From Pedococcus_A sp963730585 (GTDB lineage Bacteria; Actinomycetota; Actinomycetes; Actinomycetales; Dermatophilaceae), in the NCBI GenBank assembly GCA_963730585.1, contig CAVSSL010000010.1, positions 372,001-436,000 of the forward strand: a DNA stretch of 64,000 bases, written 5' to 3'. Each line of letters opens with the position of its first letter. Positions within the stretch are counted from its first letter, which is position 1. The position numbers and the translations under genes were made by a program. The notes under the pieces are model-generated. The model saw nothing but the letters and a program-made list of their open reading frames with translations. It had not been told where the DNA came from and made no database searches. This document shows positions 52,068 to 60,968 of this stretch, piece after piece.

Positions 52068-53298
52068 GTGAAGATCGTCGCCGCCGACGTGATCGTGTCC
52101 AGCCCGGACCGCAACTTCGTGACGTTGAAGGTCACGACCGAGGACGGCCTGACCGGGCTGGGCGACGGCACCCTGAACGGGCGTGAGCTGGCGGTGGCGT
52201 CGTACCTGAAGGACCACGTGGTGCCGCTGCTGCTCGGTCGCGACGCGCACAACATCGAGGACGCCTGGCAGTTCCTCTACCGGTCGGCGTACTGGCGGCG
52301 CGGACCGGTGACGATGGCGGCGATCGCGGCGGTCGACGTGGCGCTGTGGGACATCAAGGCCAAGGCGGCGGGGATGCCGCTGTACCAGCTGCTCGGGGGC
52401 GCGTCCCGGACCGGGATCATGGCCTACGGGCACGCGTCGGGCCGCGACACGCAGGAGCTGTTCGACTCGATCCGCAAGCACCTGGAGCTGGGCTACCGCT
52501 CGATCCGGGTGCAGACCTCGGTGCCGGGGATCAACGCGGTCTACGGGGTGGCGGCGCAGCCGTCGCAGCGAGGGCAAGCGGTACGACTACGAGCCGGCGC
52601 AGCGGGCGCCGCTGCCGGCCGAGGAGGACTGGGACACCCGGGCCTACCTGCGGCACATCCCGACTGTGTTCGAGGCGGTGCGGAACGAGTTCGGCCCGGA
52701 GCTGCCGCTGCTGCACGACGGGCACCACCGGATGACCCCGATCCAGGCGGCGAAGCTGGGCAAGGCGCTCGAGCCGTACGACCTGTTCTGGCTCGAGGAC
52801 TGCACCCCGGCGGAGAACCAGGAGGCGCTGCGGCTGGTGCGCCAGCACACGACGACGCCGCTGGCGATCGGGGAGATCTTCAACACCGTGTGGGACTACC
52901 AGACGCTGATCCGCGAGCAGCTGATCGACTACGTGCGCTCGGCGGTGACGCACACCGGTGGGATCACGGCGATGCGCAAGCTGTTGGACTTCGCGGCGCA
53001 GTACCAGATCAAGTCCGGCATCCACGGGCCGACGGACATCTCCCCGGTGGGGATGGCCGCGGCGCTGCACCTGGACCTGGCGATCCACAACTTCGGGATC
53101 CAGGAGTACATGCAGCACGGGCCGTTGACCAACGAGGTGTTCCGGCAGTCCTTCACGTTCGAGGACGGCTACCTGCACCCGGGTCACGAGCCGGGCATCG
53201 GGGTCGAGCTCGACGAGGACGCCGCTGCGCGGTTCCCGTACCAGCCGGCCTACCTGCCGTTCAACCGCCTCAAGGACGGCACCGTCCATGACTGGTGA
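52068..53298 (+). CDS. manD: D-mannonate dehydratase ManD (enolase superfamily; one-base frameshift)
   Basis: It converts D-mannonate to 2-keto-3-deoxygluconate. The N-terminal MKIVAADVIVSSPDRNFVTLKVTTEDGLTGLGDGTLNGRELAVASYLKDHVVPLLLGRDAHNIEDAWQFLYRSAYWRRGPVTM is unmistakable ManD/RspA. An extra C at about 52570 shifts the frame. The correct continuation is EGKRYDYEPAQRAPLPAEEDWDTRAYLRHIPTVFEAVRNEFGPELPLLHDGHHRMTP, LFWLEDCTPAENQ, LAIGEIFNTVWDYQ and IHGPTDISPVGMAAALHLDLAIHNFGIQEYM. Restored, it is about 410 residues. Codon use looks plainer than its neighbours. It is 68 bp after the kinase. Confidence 0.92.
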
Positions 53299-53872
53299 CA
53301 TGACTGGCGACCAGGCAGCCCCCGGTGGAACGCCGCTCGACCTGAGGTCGGGCACCCGGCACGTCGTGGTCATGGGTGTCTCCGGCTCGGGCAAGACGAC
53401 GGTCGCGCACGGCATCGCCGCCGCGACGAACCTGCTCTTCGCCGAGGCCGACGACTTCCACTCCCGGGCCAACGTGGAGAAGATGCGCGCCGGCACCCCC
53501 TTGACCGACGAGGACCGCTGGCCCTGGCTGCGGGACCTGGCGACCTGGATGGCCGAGCGCGCTGCCGAGGGCCGCTCGACCGTCATCGCCTGCTCGGCGC
53601 TGCGCCGCGTCTACCGCGACGTGCTCGCCGCCGGCCCGCCCACGCTCGACTTCGTCCACCTCGACGGGCACGTGGAGGTGATCCGCGACCGGATGGCCTC
53701 CCGGTCCGGGCACTACATGCCGGCCAGCCTGCTCGACTCCCAGGTCTCCACGCTGGAGCCGCTGCAGCCGGACGAGTCGGGCATCGAGCTCGACGTCTCG
53801 CTGTCGCCGGAGGAGCTGGTGGCCCAGGCCGTCCGCGGGCTCGACCTGCCTCAGGCCCAGCCGGCCACCTAG
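53288..53872 (+). CDS. gntK: Gluconokinase
   Basis: A 194-residue P-loop kinase making 6-phosphogluconate. Walker A is VVMGVSGSGKTTVAHGIA, the substrate loop is FAEADDFHSRANVEKMRAGTPLTDEDRWPWLRDL, and IACSALRRVYRDVL plus GHYMPASLLDSQVSTLEPLQPDE are diagnostic. Two tandem 12-bp units (ATGACTGGTGAC, ATGACTGGCGAC) each supply a start codon (53288, 53300). The first overlaps the manD end by 11 bp, so coupling is likely. Confidence 0.93.
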   Translation: MTGDMTGDQAAPGGTPLDLRSGTRHVVVMGVSGSGKTTVAHGIAAATNLLFAEADDFHSRANVEKMRAGTPLTDEDRWPWLRDLATWMAERAAEGRSTVIACSALRRVYRDVLAAGPPTLDFVHLDGHVEVIRDRMASRSGHYMPASLLDSQVSTLEPLQPDESGIELDVSLSPEELVAQAVRGLDLPQAQPAT

Positions 53873-53920
53873 CCGGACCCGCTCGCCGGCGACGTCAGCC
53901 GGCCACGTCAGCCGGTGGTG

Positions 53921-54733
53921 TCAGCCGGTGGTGTCGTCGACCGGGCCGCGGTAGCGCCCTTTCTGCCGGGCGGTCGCGGCCACGACCACCACGGCGGCGG
54001 CCACCGCCGCCCAGGCGGTGACCGTCGACTCGGGCTGGTCGGAGGTCCGGCCCACGGCGATCCAGAGCAGGCCCCACGCGATGGCGAGGGCCACGGCATA
54101 CCGGCCGTCGAGTCGGCGGGCCAGCAGCACGCCGATGCCGGCGACGACCGCCAGCACGGCCACCGCCCAGGCCTCGCTGGCCGGCGGGCCGGGGTCGACG
54201 CCGCTGGCGACGAGGGCGGCGGTGACGTTGGCGCACGTCGCCACGCAGACCCAGCCCAGGTAGGCACCGAAGGTGCCGTCGACGACCACCGCCTCGACGA
54301 CACCGAACGACGGCCGCTCGGTGAGCCGCCGCACCAGCACGCCGAGCACCCCGACGAGGGCCGCGATCACCACGACGCTCAGCCAGATCCAGTCCTGTCG
54401 GGTCACGAGCAGCCAGGTGGCGTTGAGCAGCATCGATGCCGCGGCAAGCCAGCCGGTCTGCCGGTGCCGCTCGTCGGTGGCCTGGCCCGGCAGCCACTGC
54501 CACACCGTGTAGGCGGCCAGGCCGAGGTAGATCACCGACCAGATCGAGAAGGCCGGGCCGGCCGGCGCGAGCAGGGTGGCGTCGGCCGCCAGGGCGCCGC
54601 CGGAGGCCTCCGGCACCTCGCTGCCCCCGATGACGCCGACGCCCACCAGGGTGCCGAGCACGCAGAGCACCTCGCTGACGGTCACGCCGACCTGGCGCGC
54701 GCGGTCGGCGCTGGTCGGTGCAGGGGACGCCAT
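53921..54733 (-). CDS. TspO/MBR-related membrane protein
   Basis: A 270-residue protein with about eight hydrophobic helices. It includes PAFSIWSVIYLGLAAYTVWQWLPG, MLLNATWLLVTRQDWIWLSVVVIAALVGVLGVL, VVDGTFGAYLGWVCVATCANVTAALVASG and YAVALAIAWGLLWIAVGR. The W-rich first half resembles actinobacterial tryptophan-rich sensory (TspO-like) proteins, which are longer than classic five-helix TspO. The ligand is unknown. It starts at ATG 54733 and ends convergent to gntK. Confidence 0.7.
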   Translation of the reverse strand: MASPAPTSADRARQVGVTVSEVLCVLGTLVGVGVIGGSEVPEASGGALAADATLLAPAGPAFSIWSVIYLGLAAYTVWQWLPGQATDERHRQTGWLAAASMLLNATWLLVTRQDWIWLSVVVIAALVGVLGVLVRRLTERPSFGVVEAVVVDGTFGAYLGWVCVATCANVTAALVASGVDPGPPASEAWAVAVLAVVAGIGVLLARRLDGRYAVALAIAWGLLWIAVGRTSDQPESTVTAWAAVAAAVVVVAATARQKGRYRGPVDDTTG

Positions 54734-54743
54734 GTGTCGCAGG

Positions 54744-55151
54744 CTAACCCGGGTCGGGGGAGCCGGCGCGGCCGTCGACGGGCGACAACCTCAGGAAGTC
54801 GGTCACCCCGAGCCAGCGCAGCACGGGCCGCTCGGGCAGCCGGATCCGGGCGGCGGTCGGGTCGTGGAAGACCTCGGCCACGGTGCACCGGATGCGTCGT
54901 CCGCGCACCTCCAGCTCGCAGCCGCCGGCGGCGAGCACGTTCTTGAGCCAGTCGCTCTCGCGCCCGTAGGTGAGGGCGACGACGTAGTCGCCGTCGACGG
55001 CGAACACGTTGACGGGCGTCCGGTAGGGGCGTCCCGAGCGCCGGCCGACGTGGTGCACCACGCCGAAGCCGGGAACCCAGCGCAGCACGGGCGTCGCCAC
55101 GCGGTTGGTGACGCGGCGGTTGAACCGAGCGACCCGCTGGGGGATGGGCAC
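54744..55151 (-). CDS. Deazaflavin-dependent nitroreductase-family protein (DDN-like)
   Basis: A 135-residue split-barrel protein. VPIPQRVARFNRRVTNRVATPVLRWVPGFGVVHHVGRRSGRPYRTPVNVFAVDGDYVVALTYGRESDWLKNVLAAGGCELEVRGRRI matches the F420-dependent DDN family of actinobacteria (the GRRSGRxYRTPV loop and YG..SDWxKN segment). GTG 55151 is chosen; a TTG at 55193 would add 14 residues. It lies 10 bp upstream of the TspO-like gene on the same strand. It suggests the host makes cofactor F420. Confidence 0.85.
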   Translation of the reverse strand: MPIPQRVARFNRRVTNRVATPVLRWVPGFGVVHHVGRRSGRPYRTPVNVFAVDGDYVVALTYGRESDWLKNVLAAGGCELEVRGRRIRCTVAEVFHDPTAARIRLPERPVLRWLGVTDFLRLSPVDGRAGSPDPG

Positions 55152-55192
55152 GAGCCCACCGTATGCCGCGCGGCGGCTCGCGTCCGGCGTCA

Positions 55193-56701
55193 ATGCCGGA
55201 GCAGACTGCCCGCATGGGCCGGGGCGCCCGTCTGGGGGAGCGGCTGACGCCGCGCGCAGGGTTGGCCTGTGTCGCGGTGGTGTTCGGCGCTGTCCAGGTG
55301 CTGCTGGTCGCCGAGCTGCCGCTGGGCTGGGACGAGGCGATCTACGCCAGCCAGACCGACCCGCGCCGGCCGGCGCTGGCCTTCACCGCGCCGCGCGCCC
55401 GGGGCATGCCGTGGATCGCAGCCCCGCTGCAGGCGGTCACCGGCTCCCCGGTCGCCCTGCGGGTCTACCTCGCCGTCCTGGCGGCGCTGGCCCTCTACGG
55501 CGCGTATGCCGTGTGGCTGAGGGTGCGCCCCGACGGTTCCGTGCCGCTCGCGGCCCTCGGGTTCACCTCGCTGTGGATCACGGTGTTCTACGCGCCGAGC
55601 CTGATGCCCAACGTGCCGATCGCCCTGGCCGGGGTGTTCGCCACCGGCACCCTGCTCTGCGCCGCGCTGGGGAGGGCGCCGACCTGGCTGCCCTGGGCCG
55701 GTGGGGCTGCGGTCGCCGCCGCGGCGCTCATCCGGCCGGGCGACGTCGTCCCGCTGCTCGGGGCCCTGGCCGTGTGCGTGCTCGCGCACCCCCGCTGGCG
55801 CCGTCGCACGGTCGCGCTGCTCGGGCCGCTGGCTGCCGGTGCGGTGCTGGGCGCGCTGCCGTGGGTGGTCGAGGCGCAGCTGCGCTACGACGGCGTGGTG
55901 GCGCGGCTGCGTCGGGCGATCAGCACCCAGAGCACCGGGGAGCGCTTCGTGCCGGACTACCAGCTGCGCGCCCTCGACGGCCCGCTCCTGTGCCGGCCGT
56001 GCGACCGGGCGACCCAGCCGATCCCGACCACCGGGCTGCTGTGGTGGACGGCCGGGGCACTGCTGGTGGCCCTCGCGGTGTGGCTGGTGCTGCGCTCGCG
56101 CGACCGGGTGGGGTTCGGTGACGCCCCCCGGTCGGCGACGCTCCTGCCGGCCCTCGTCGGGGTGGTGCTGGCGCTGCCCTACCTCTTCCTCGTCGGCTAC
56201 GCCGCCCCGCGGTTCCTGCTGCCGTCCTACGCCCTGCTCGCGCTGCCGGCGGCCCAGGCCCTGCGCCACCTGTGCCTTCGCCCCTCCGGGGTCGTCCGTC
56301 GCGCGGTCGCGGCCGGGGTCGCGCTGCTGCTGGCCGGACACGTGGTGGCGCAGTACCGGCAGCTCGAGTCGGTCATGGCCGGCTCGGAGCCGGGGCGGGA
56401 GCGGTGGGACGCCGTCGCCGCTTCGCTCGCCCGGCACGGGGTCACGCCGCCGTGCCTGCTGGTCGGTCCGGAGTCCGTGCCGGTGGCCTACCTCGCGCGG
56501 TGCGACGCCGTGCACCTCAAACGGGTGCCGGGTGACGAGCCGTTCACGCTGGCCGACCTGCGGACGCAGGCGAGGCGGCAGACCGTGGCGCTCGTGCTGC
56601 GCTCCGGGCAGAGCCGACCCACCTACTCGCGCGGGTGGGCGCCGTTGCCCGCGGACGACCTGCCGAAGGGCTGGCGCGTCTACGTCGCGCCGATGCGCTG
56701 A
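55193..56701 (+). CDS. Polytopic membrane protein, PMT/ArnT-like glycosyltransferase (GT-C)
   Basis: A protein of about 502 residues with 10 or more helices. Its first extracytoplasmic loop, AELPLGWDEAIYASQTDPRRPALAFTAPRARGMPWIAAPLQAVTG, carries the Asp-Glu pair typical of GT-C enzymes that use polyprenyl-phosphate sugars. A hydrophilic C-terminal domain (about 400-500) follows the last helix. ATG 55193 and ATG 55214 are both possible starts. It is divergent from the DDN-like gene, with a GTATGCCG word in the gap at 55161. Acceptor and donor are unknown. Confidence 0.7.
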   Translation: MPEQTARMGRGARLGERLTPRAGLACVAVVFGAVQVLLVAELPLGWDEAIYASQTDPRRPALAFTAPRARGMPWIAAPLQAVTGSPVALRVYLAVLAALALYGAYAVWLRVRPDGSVPLAALGFTSLWITVFYAPSLMPNVPIALAGVFATGTLLCAALGRAPTWLPWAGGAAVAAAALIRPGDVVPLLGALAVCVLAHPRWRRRTVALLGPLAAGAVLGALPWVVEAQLRYDGVVARLRRAISTQSTGERFVPDYQLRALDGPLLCRPCDRATQPIPTTGLLWWTAGALLVALAVWLVLRSRDRVGFGDAPRSATLLPALVGVVLALPYLFLVGYAAPRFLLPSYALLALPAAQALRHLCLRPSGVVRRAVAAGVALLLAGHVVAQYRQLESVMAGSEPGRERWDAVAASLARHGVTPPCLLVGPESVPVAYLARCDAVHLKRVPGDEPFTLADLRTQARRQTVALVLRSGQSRPTYSRGWAPLPADDLPKGWRVYVAPMR

Positions 56702-56724
56702 GCCGGGTTGTGCTGCAGCACGAA

Positions 56725-56745
56725 GTTGAGCGGAATAGACTCAAG
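56725..56745. promoter_or_regulatory. HAIR element (HspR operator) upstream of clpB
   Basis: GTTGAGC-N7-ACTCAAG, with arms identical to the dnaK HAIR site at 39052. A further half-site TTGAGCGG follows at 56747-56754, so TTGAGCGG occurs twice around the ACTCAA arm. It lies 70 bp upstream of clpB and places clpB in the HspR regulon. Confidence 0.9.
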
Positions 56746-56814
56746 TTTGAGCGGGTTGCACCGCGTGAGTTCTGACGCATCTCATCGACGCACCTCACAG
56801 GAGACACCACACCC

Positions 56815-59407
56815 ATGGAGCTGAAGCCGACCGCCAAGGTGGCCGAGACGCTCGCCCTCGCGCAGCGTGCCGCGCAGACCGCGGGCCACCCCGAGATCAC
56901 CCCCGACCACCTCACGAGCGCCCTCATCCAGCTCGACACCCCGCAGGCGGACGCCTTGCTGCAGGCAGCCGGCACCGGTGCGGCGCACGTGCTGGGGCAG
57001 GCCGACGCGCGGCTCCGCGCGCTCCCCACCACCTCTGGTGCCGCTCAGCCGCCGGGTCTCGGACGGGACGCCGCGGCGGTCCTCCAGCAGGCGGACACCC
57101 TCATGCGGGCCAAGGGCGACACCTACCTCGCGCTCGACCTGCTCCTGCTCGCGCTCGCGGAGACCGGCCACCTCGCCGCCGTGGAGAAGCGCGGCGCCAA
57201 GGACATGGAGGCCAAGGTCGACGCGCTGCGAGGGGGCCGGAAGGTCACCAGCGAGACGCCCGCGGAAGCCGGGGAGGCGCTGGAGAAGTACGGCACCGAC
57301 CTCACCCAGATGGCGCGTGACGGCCGGCTCGACCCGGTCATCGGCCGCGACGCCGAGATCCGCCGCGTCGTGCAGGTGCTCTCGCGGCGCACGAAGAACA
57401 ACCCGGTGCTCATCGGTGAGCCCGGCGTCGGCAAGACCGCCGTCGTCGAGGGCCTCGCCCAGCGCGTCGTCGACGGCGACGTGCCCGAGTCACTGCGCGA
57501 CAAGCGGCTCATCAGCCTCGACCTCGGCGCGATGGTCGCCGGCGCGAAGTACCGCGGCGAGTTCGAGGAGCGCCTCAAGGCCGTGCTCGAGGAGATCAGG
57601 GACAGCAACGGCCAGGTCATCACCTTCATCGACGAGCTGCACACCGTCGTGGGTGCCGGCGCGACCGGCGAGAGCGCGATGGACGCGGGCAACATGCTCA
57701 AGCCGCTGCTCGCCCGCGGCGAGCTGCGCCTGGTCGGCGCCACCACGCTCGACGAGTACCGCGAGCACATCGAGAAGGACGCCGCCCTCGAGCGCCGGTT
57801 CCAGCAGGTCTTCGTGGGCGAGCCCAGCGTCGAGGACACCATCGCGATCCTCCGCGGGCTCAAGGAGCGCTACGAGGCGCACCACAAGGTCGAGATCGAG
57901 GACAGCGCCCTCGTCGCGGCGGCCAGCCTCTCGGACCGCTACATCAGCGGCCGCCAGCTGCCCGACAAGGCCATCGACCTCGTCGACGAGGCGGCGTCGC
58001 GGCTGCGCATGGAGATCGACTCCAGCCCGGTCGAGATCGACGAGCTCCGCCGCGCCGTCGACCGGTTGAAGATGGAGGAGCTGCACCTGCAGAGCGAGAC
58101 CGACGAGGCCTCCCGGGAGCGCCTCGAGGCGCTGCGCAAGACCCTCGCCGACAAGAGCGAGCAGCTCGCCGCGCTCAACGCCCGGTGGGAGCAGGAGAAG
58201 TCCGGCCTCAACCGGGTCGGCGAGCTCAAGACCCGGCTCGACGAGGCCCGCACCCGACTGGAGACGGCGCAGCGCGAGTTCGACTACGAGACCGGCGGGC
58301 GCATCGAGTTCGGCGAGATCCCCGCGCTCGAGAAGGCCCTGGCACCAGGCTCAGGCGCAGGAGGCACAGGGCCCTGCCAGCCAGGACGCCATGGTCAAGG
58401 AGCGGGTCGGCGCCGACGACATCGCCGAGGTCATCAGCGCCTGGACCGGCATCCCCGCCGGCCGCCTGCTCCAGGGCGAGACCGAGAAGCTGCTCAACAT
58501 GGAGTCGATCATCGGCGCCCGGCTCATCGGCCAGGAGTCGGCGGTGCGCGCCGTCAGCGACGCCGTCCGGCGGAGCCGCGCGGGCCTCGCCGACCCCGAC
58601 CGCCCGACCGGCTCGTTCCTCTTCCTCGGCCCGACCGGTGTCGGCAAGACCGAGCTCGCCAAGTCGCTCGCCGACTTCCTCTTCGACGACGAGCGGGCCA
58701 TGGTCCGCATCGACATGAGCGAGTACAGCGAGCGGCACGCCGTCGCCCGCCTCATCGGCGCCCCGCCCGGCTACGTCGGCTACGAGGAGGGCGGCCAGCT
58801 CACCGAGGCGGTCCGCCGCCGGCCCTACTCGGTCGTGCTGCTCGACGAGGTGGAGAAGGCCCACCCGGAGACCTTCGACATCCTGCTCCAGGTGCTCGAC
58901 GACGGTCGGCTGACCGACGGGCAGGGCCGCACGGTCGACTTCCGCAACGTCATCCTCGTGATGACCTCCAACCTCGGCTCGCAGTTCCTCATCGACCCGG
59001 TGATGCCGGCCGAGGACAAGAAGGAGGCGGTGCTGACGGCGGTGCGGGCGGCCTTCAAGCCGGAGTTCCTCAACCGGCTCGACGAGATCGTGGTCTTCGA
59101 CCCGCTCAGCACCGAGGAGCTCGGCCACATCGTCGAGCTGCAGGTGCGCCAGCTGGCCACCCGTCTGGCCGACCGCCGGATCACCCTCGAGGTCACCGAG
59201 GCCGCGCGCGAGTGGCTGGCCCTCACCGGCTACGACCCGTCCTACGGCGCCCGGCCGCTGCGCCGCCTGGTGCAGAAGGAGATCGGCGACCGCCTGGCCA
59301 AGGCGCTGCTCGCCGGCGAGGTGCGTGACGGCGACACCGTCATCGTCGACCGCGACGACGCCCTCGACGGGCTGGTCGTGCGCGGGGTGGACCACGCCGT
59401 GGCCTGA
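56815..59407 (+). CDS. clpB: Chaperone ClpB (one-base frameshift in the middle domain/NBD2 linker)
   Basis: A Hsp100 disaggregase working with DnaK. MELKPTAKVAETLALAQRAAQTAGHPEITPDHL begins the N domain. NBD1: GEPGVGKTAVVEGLAQR, FIDELHTVVGAGATGESAMDAGNMLKPLLARGELR. The coiled-coil middle domain spans about residues 400-520. An extra A near 58344 (CTGGCACCAGG for CTGGCCCAGG) breaks the frame. It resumes AQAQEAQGPASQDAMVKERVGADDIAEVISAWTGIPAGRLLQGETEKLL with NBD2: GPTGVGKTELAKSLADFLFDDERAMVRIDMSEY, PGYVGYEEGGQLTEAVRRRPYSVVLLDEVEKAHP. Restored length is about 863, normal. Confidence 0.95.
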
Positions 59408-59410
59408 CCC

Positions 59411-59428
59411 GTGCCCTGAAGAGGGCAC
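59411..59428 (+). terminator. Small stem-loop just after clpB
   Basis: GTGCCCT-GAAG-AGGGCAC, a 7-bp stem with a stable GAAG-type loop, 3 bp after the clpB stop. Together with the much stronger hairpin that follows it probably forms the clpB 3' end. Confidence 0.6.
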
Positions 59429-59440
59429 GGCGGAAGGGGC

Positions 59441-59478
59441 CGAGGGGGTATGCCGTGAGCGCACGGCATACCCCCTCG
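59441..59478 (+). terminator. Perfect 17-bp hairpin built from two inverted GTATGCCG words
   Basis: CGAGGGGGTATGCCGTG (59441-59457), loop AGCG, CACGGCATACCCCCTCG (59462-59478). The stem is perfect over 17 bp and lies 33 bp after clpB, before the next gene start at 59542. It contains the window-wide word GTATGCCG on both arms. This is the arrangement of DNA uptake sequences that double as terminators in Haemophilus and Neisseria. No U-run follows. Confidence 0.8.
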
Positions 59479-59541
59479 TCGCGTCCCGGGGTGGTGGGCG
59501 TTCCTGTGCGCTCCGCGGCGACCGCCACCACACTGGAGCGC

Positions 59542-60006
59542 ATGACCGACGAGCCCCTGCACAAGCGCCCTGTGGGCGCCAGCGATGCCACGGTCGAGGC
59601 CGTGGGCAAGGTGAGCGAGGCCTTCGAGGCCATCGAGGAGGTCCGCGGGCGGCTCTACGGCCTGCACCGCCTGGTCGGCACCGCCGACCTCGCCCTCGGT
59701 GAGGCCGTCGAGCTGCTCCGCAAGGCCGGGCACGACGAGCTCGCCGACACGATCGACTGCGAGATGGTCGGCCGCAACGTGCTCCCGGGCATGTGGACGT
59801 TCCAGATCGTCGAGGCGTTCGACGCCGGCTACTACGCCGATTTCCAGCGCATCGACAAGCTGGTGCGCGACGAGCTGATGGGCGGGCAGCGGCACGTCTA
59901 CGAGGCCGAGATGAAGATGCGCGAGCGCACCAGGGACAGGCGTGGGCACGAGGCCACTCCACGAGACGTGTCACCCGAAGAGCTGGCGACGGAGGAGGGA
60001 GCATGA
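59542..60006 (+). CDS. Conserved hypothetical protein
   Basis: A 154-residue soluble, mostly helical protein: SDATVEAVGKVSEAFEAIEEVRGRLYGLHRLVGTADLALGEAVELLRKAGHDELADTIDCEMVGRNVLPGMWTFQIVEAFDAGYY and a charged C-terminus (MKMRERTRDRRGHEATPRDVSPEELATEEGA). I recognise no enzymatic motif. It is translationally coupled (ATGA) to the flavin oxidoreductase gene, which suggests a shared role. ATG 59542 follows GGAGCG. Confidence 0.75.
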   Translation: MTDEPLHKRPVGASDATVEAVGKVSEAFEAIEEVRGRLYGLHRLVGTADLALGEAVELLRKAGHDELADTIDCEMVGRNVLPGMWTFQIVEAFDAGYYADFQRIDKLVRDELMGGQRHVYEAEMKMRERTRDRRGHEATPRDVSPEELATEEGA

Positions 60007-60965
60007 CCCGCTACGGCTTCCACGCCTCGCACGAGCAGATCAGCCCGCGGCAGCTGCTCGCCGACGTGCAGCACGCCGAGCAGGCCGGCTTCGACATGGC
60101 GATGTGCTCCGACCACTTCTCGCCGTGGAGCGAGAAGCAGGGGCACTCGGGCTACACGTGGGCGTGGCTCGGCGCCGCGCTCGCGACCACCTCCCTGCGC
60201 CTCGGCTGCGTCAGCGCCCCGGGCCAGCGCTACCACCCCGCGGTGCACGCCCAGAAGATCGCGACGCTCGGGCAGATGTTCCCCGGCCGGTTCTGGGTGG
60301 CACTCGGCAGTGGTGAGGCCAGCAACGAGCACATCACCGGCGACGGCTGGCCCCGCAAGGAGATCCGCACCCAGCGCCTCGAGGAGTGCGTCGACGTCAT
60401 CCGCCGGCTGCTGCACGGCGAGGAGGTCAGCCACGACGGCCTCGTCACGGTCGACCGCGCCCGCGTGTGGGAGCGCCCCGACCCGGTGCCCGAGCTCATC
60501 GGCCCGGCGGTGTCGGTCGAGAGCGCCGCGCGGGTGGCCGCCTGGGCCGACGGGCTCGTCACGGTGAACCAGCCGGTCGAGACGCTGCGGCAGATCGTCG
60601 ACGCCTACCGCGGCGCCGGCGGCAAGGGGCCGATGGCGCTGCAGGTGCACCTGTCGTTCGCGCCGACCGACGAGGAGGCCCTGGCGATCGCCCACGAGCA
60701 GTGGGGCGGCAACGTCTTCGGCCCGCCGATCTCGTGGGACATCGAGACCGCCGAGGCGTTCGACGTGCTGTGGCAGAAGGTCCAGCCGGAGGAGGTCCGC
60801 GGCCCGGTCAACGTCTCGAACGACCTCGGGCAGCACCGCGACTGGCTGGCGGAGTACGCCGAGCTCGGCTTCGACGAGATCTACCTGCACCACGTCGGCC
60901 AGGACCAGGCCGCCTTCATCGACGCCTTCGGCTCGACGGTGCTCCCCGAACTGCGAAAGGCCTGA
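60003..60965 (+). CDS. LLM-class flavin/F420-dependent oxidoreductase
   Basis: A 320-residue luciferase-like TIM barrel. MTRYGFHASHEQISPRQLLADVQHAEQAGFDMAMCSDHFSPWSEKQGHSGYTWAWLGAALATTSLRLGCVSAPGQRYHPAVHAQKIATLGQMFPGRFWVALGSGEASNEHITGDGWP is close to the F420-glucose-6-phosphate dehydrogenase-like group. It belongs, I believe, to the subgroup described as a probable non-F420 flavin oxidoreductase. Cofactor and substrate are not known. ATG 60003 overlaps the stop of the upstream small gene, and the GH13 gene starts 3 bp after its stop, so the three form a tight operon. Confidence 0.85.
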   Translation: MTRYGFHASHEQISPRQLLADVQHAEQAGFDMAMCSDHFSPWSEKQGHSGYTWAWLGAALATTSLRLGCVSAPGQRYHPAVHAQKIATLGQMFPGRFWVALGSGEASNEHITGDGWPRKEIRTQRLEECVDVIRRLLHGEEVSHDGLVTVDRARVWERPDPVPELIGPAVSVESAARVAAWADGLVTVNQPVETLRQIVDAYRGAGGKGPMALQVHLSFAPTDEEALAIAHEQWGGNVFGPPISWDIETAEAFDVLWQKVQPEEVRGPVNVSNDLGQHRDWLAEYAELGFDEIYLHHVGQDQAAFIDAFGSTVLPELRKA

Positions 60966-60968
60966 CCC

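Noticed and set aside
53876..53935. Direct repeats GTCAGCCGG at the end of the TspO-like gene as a terminator or array
   Set aside because: Only two to three short imperfect units, no inverted symmetry, and partly inside the coding end.
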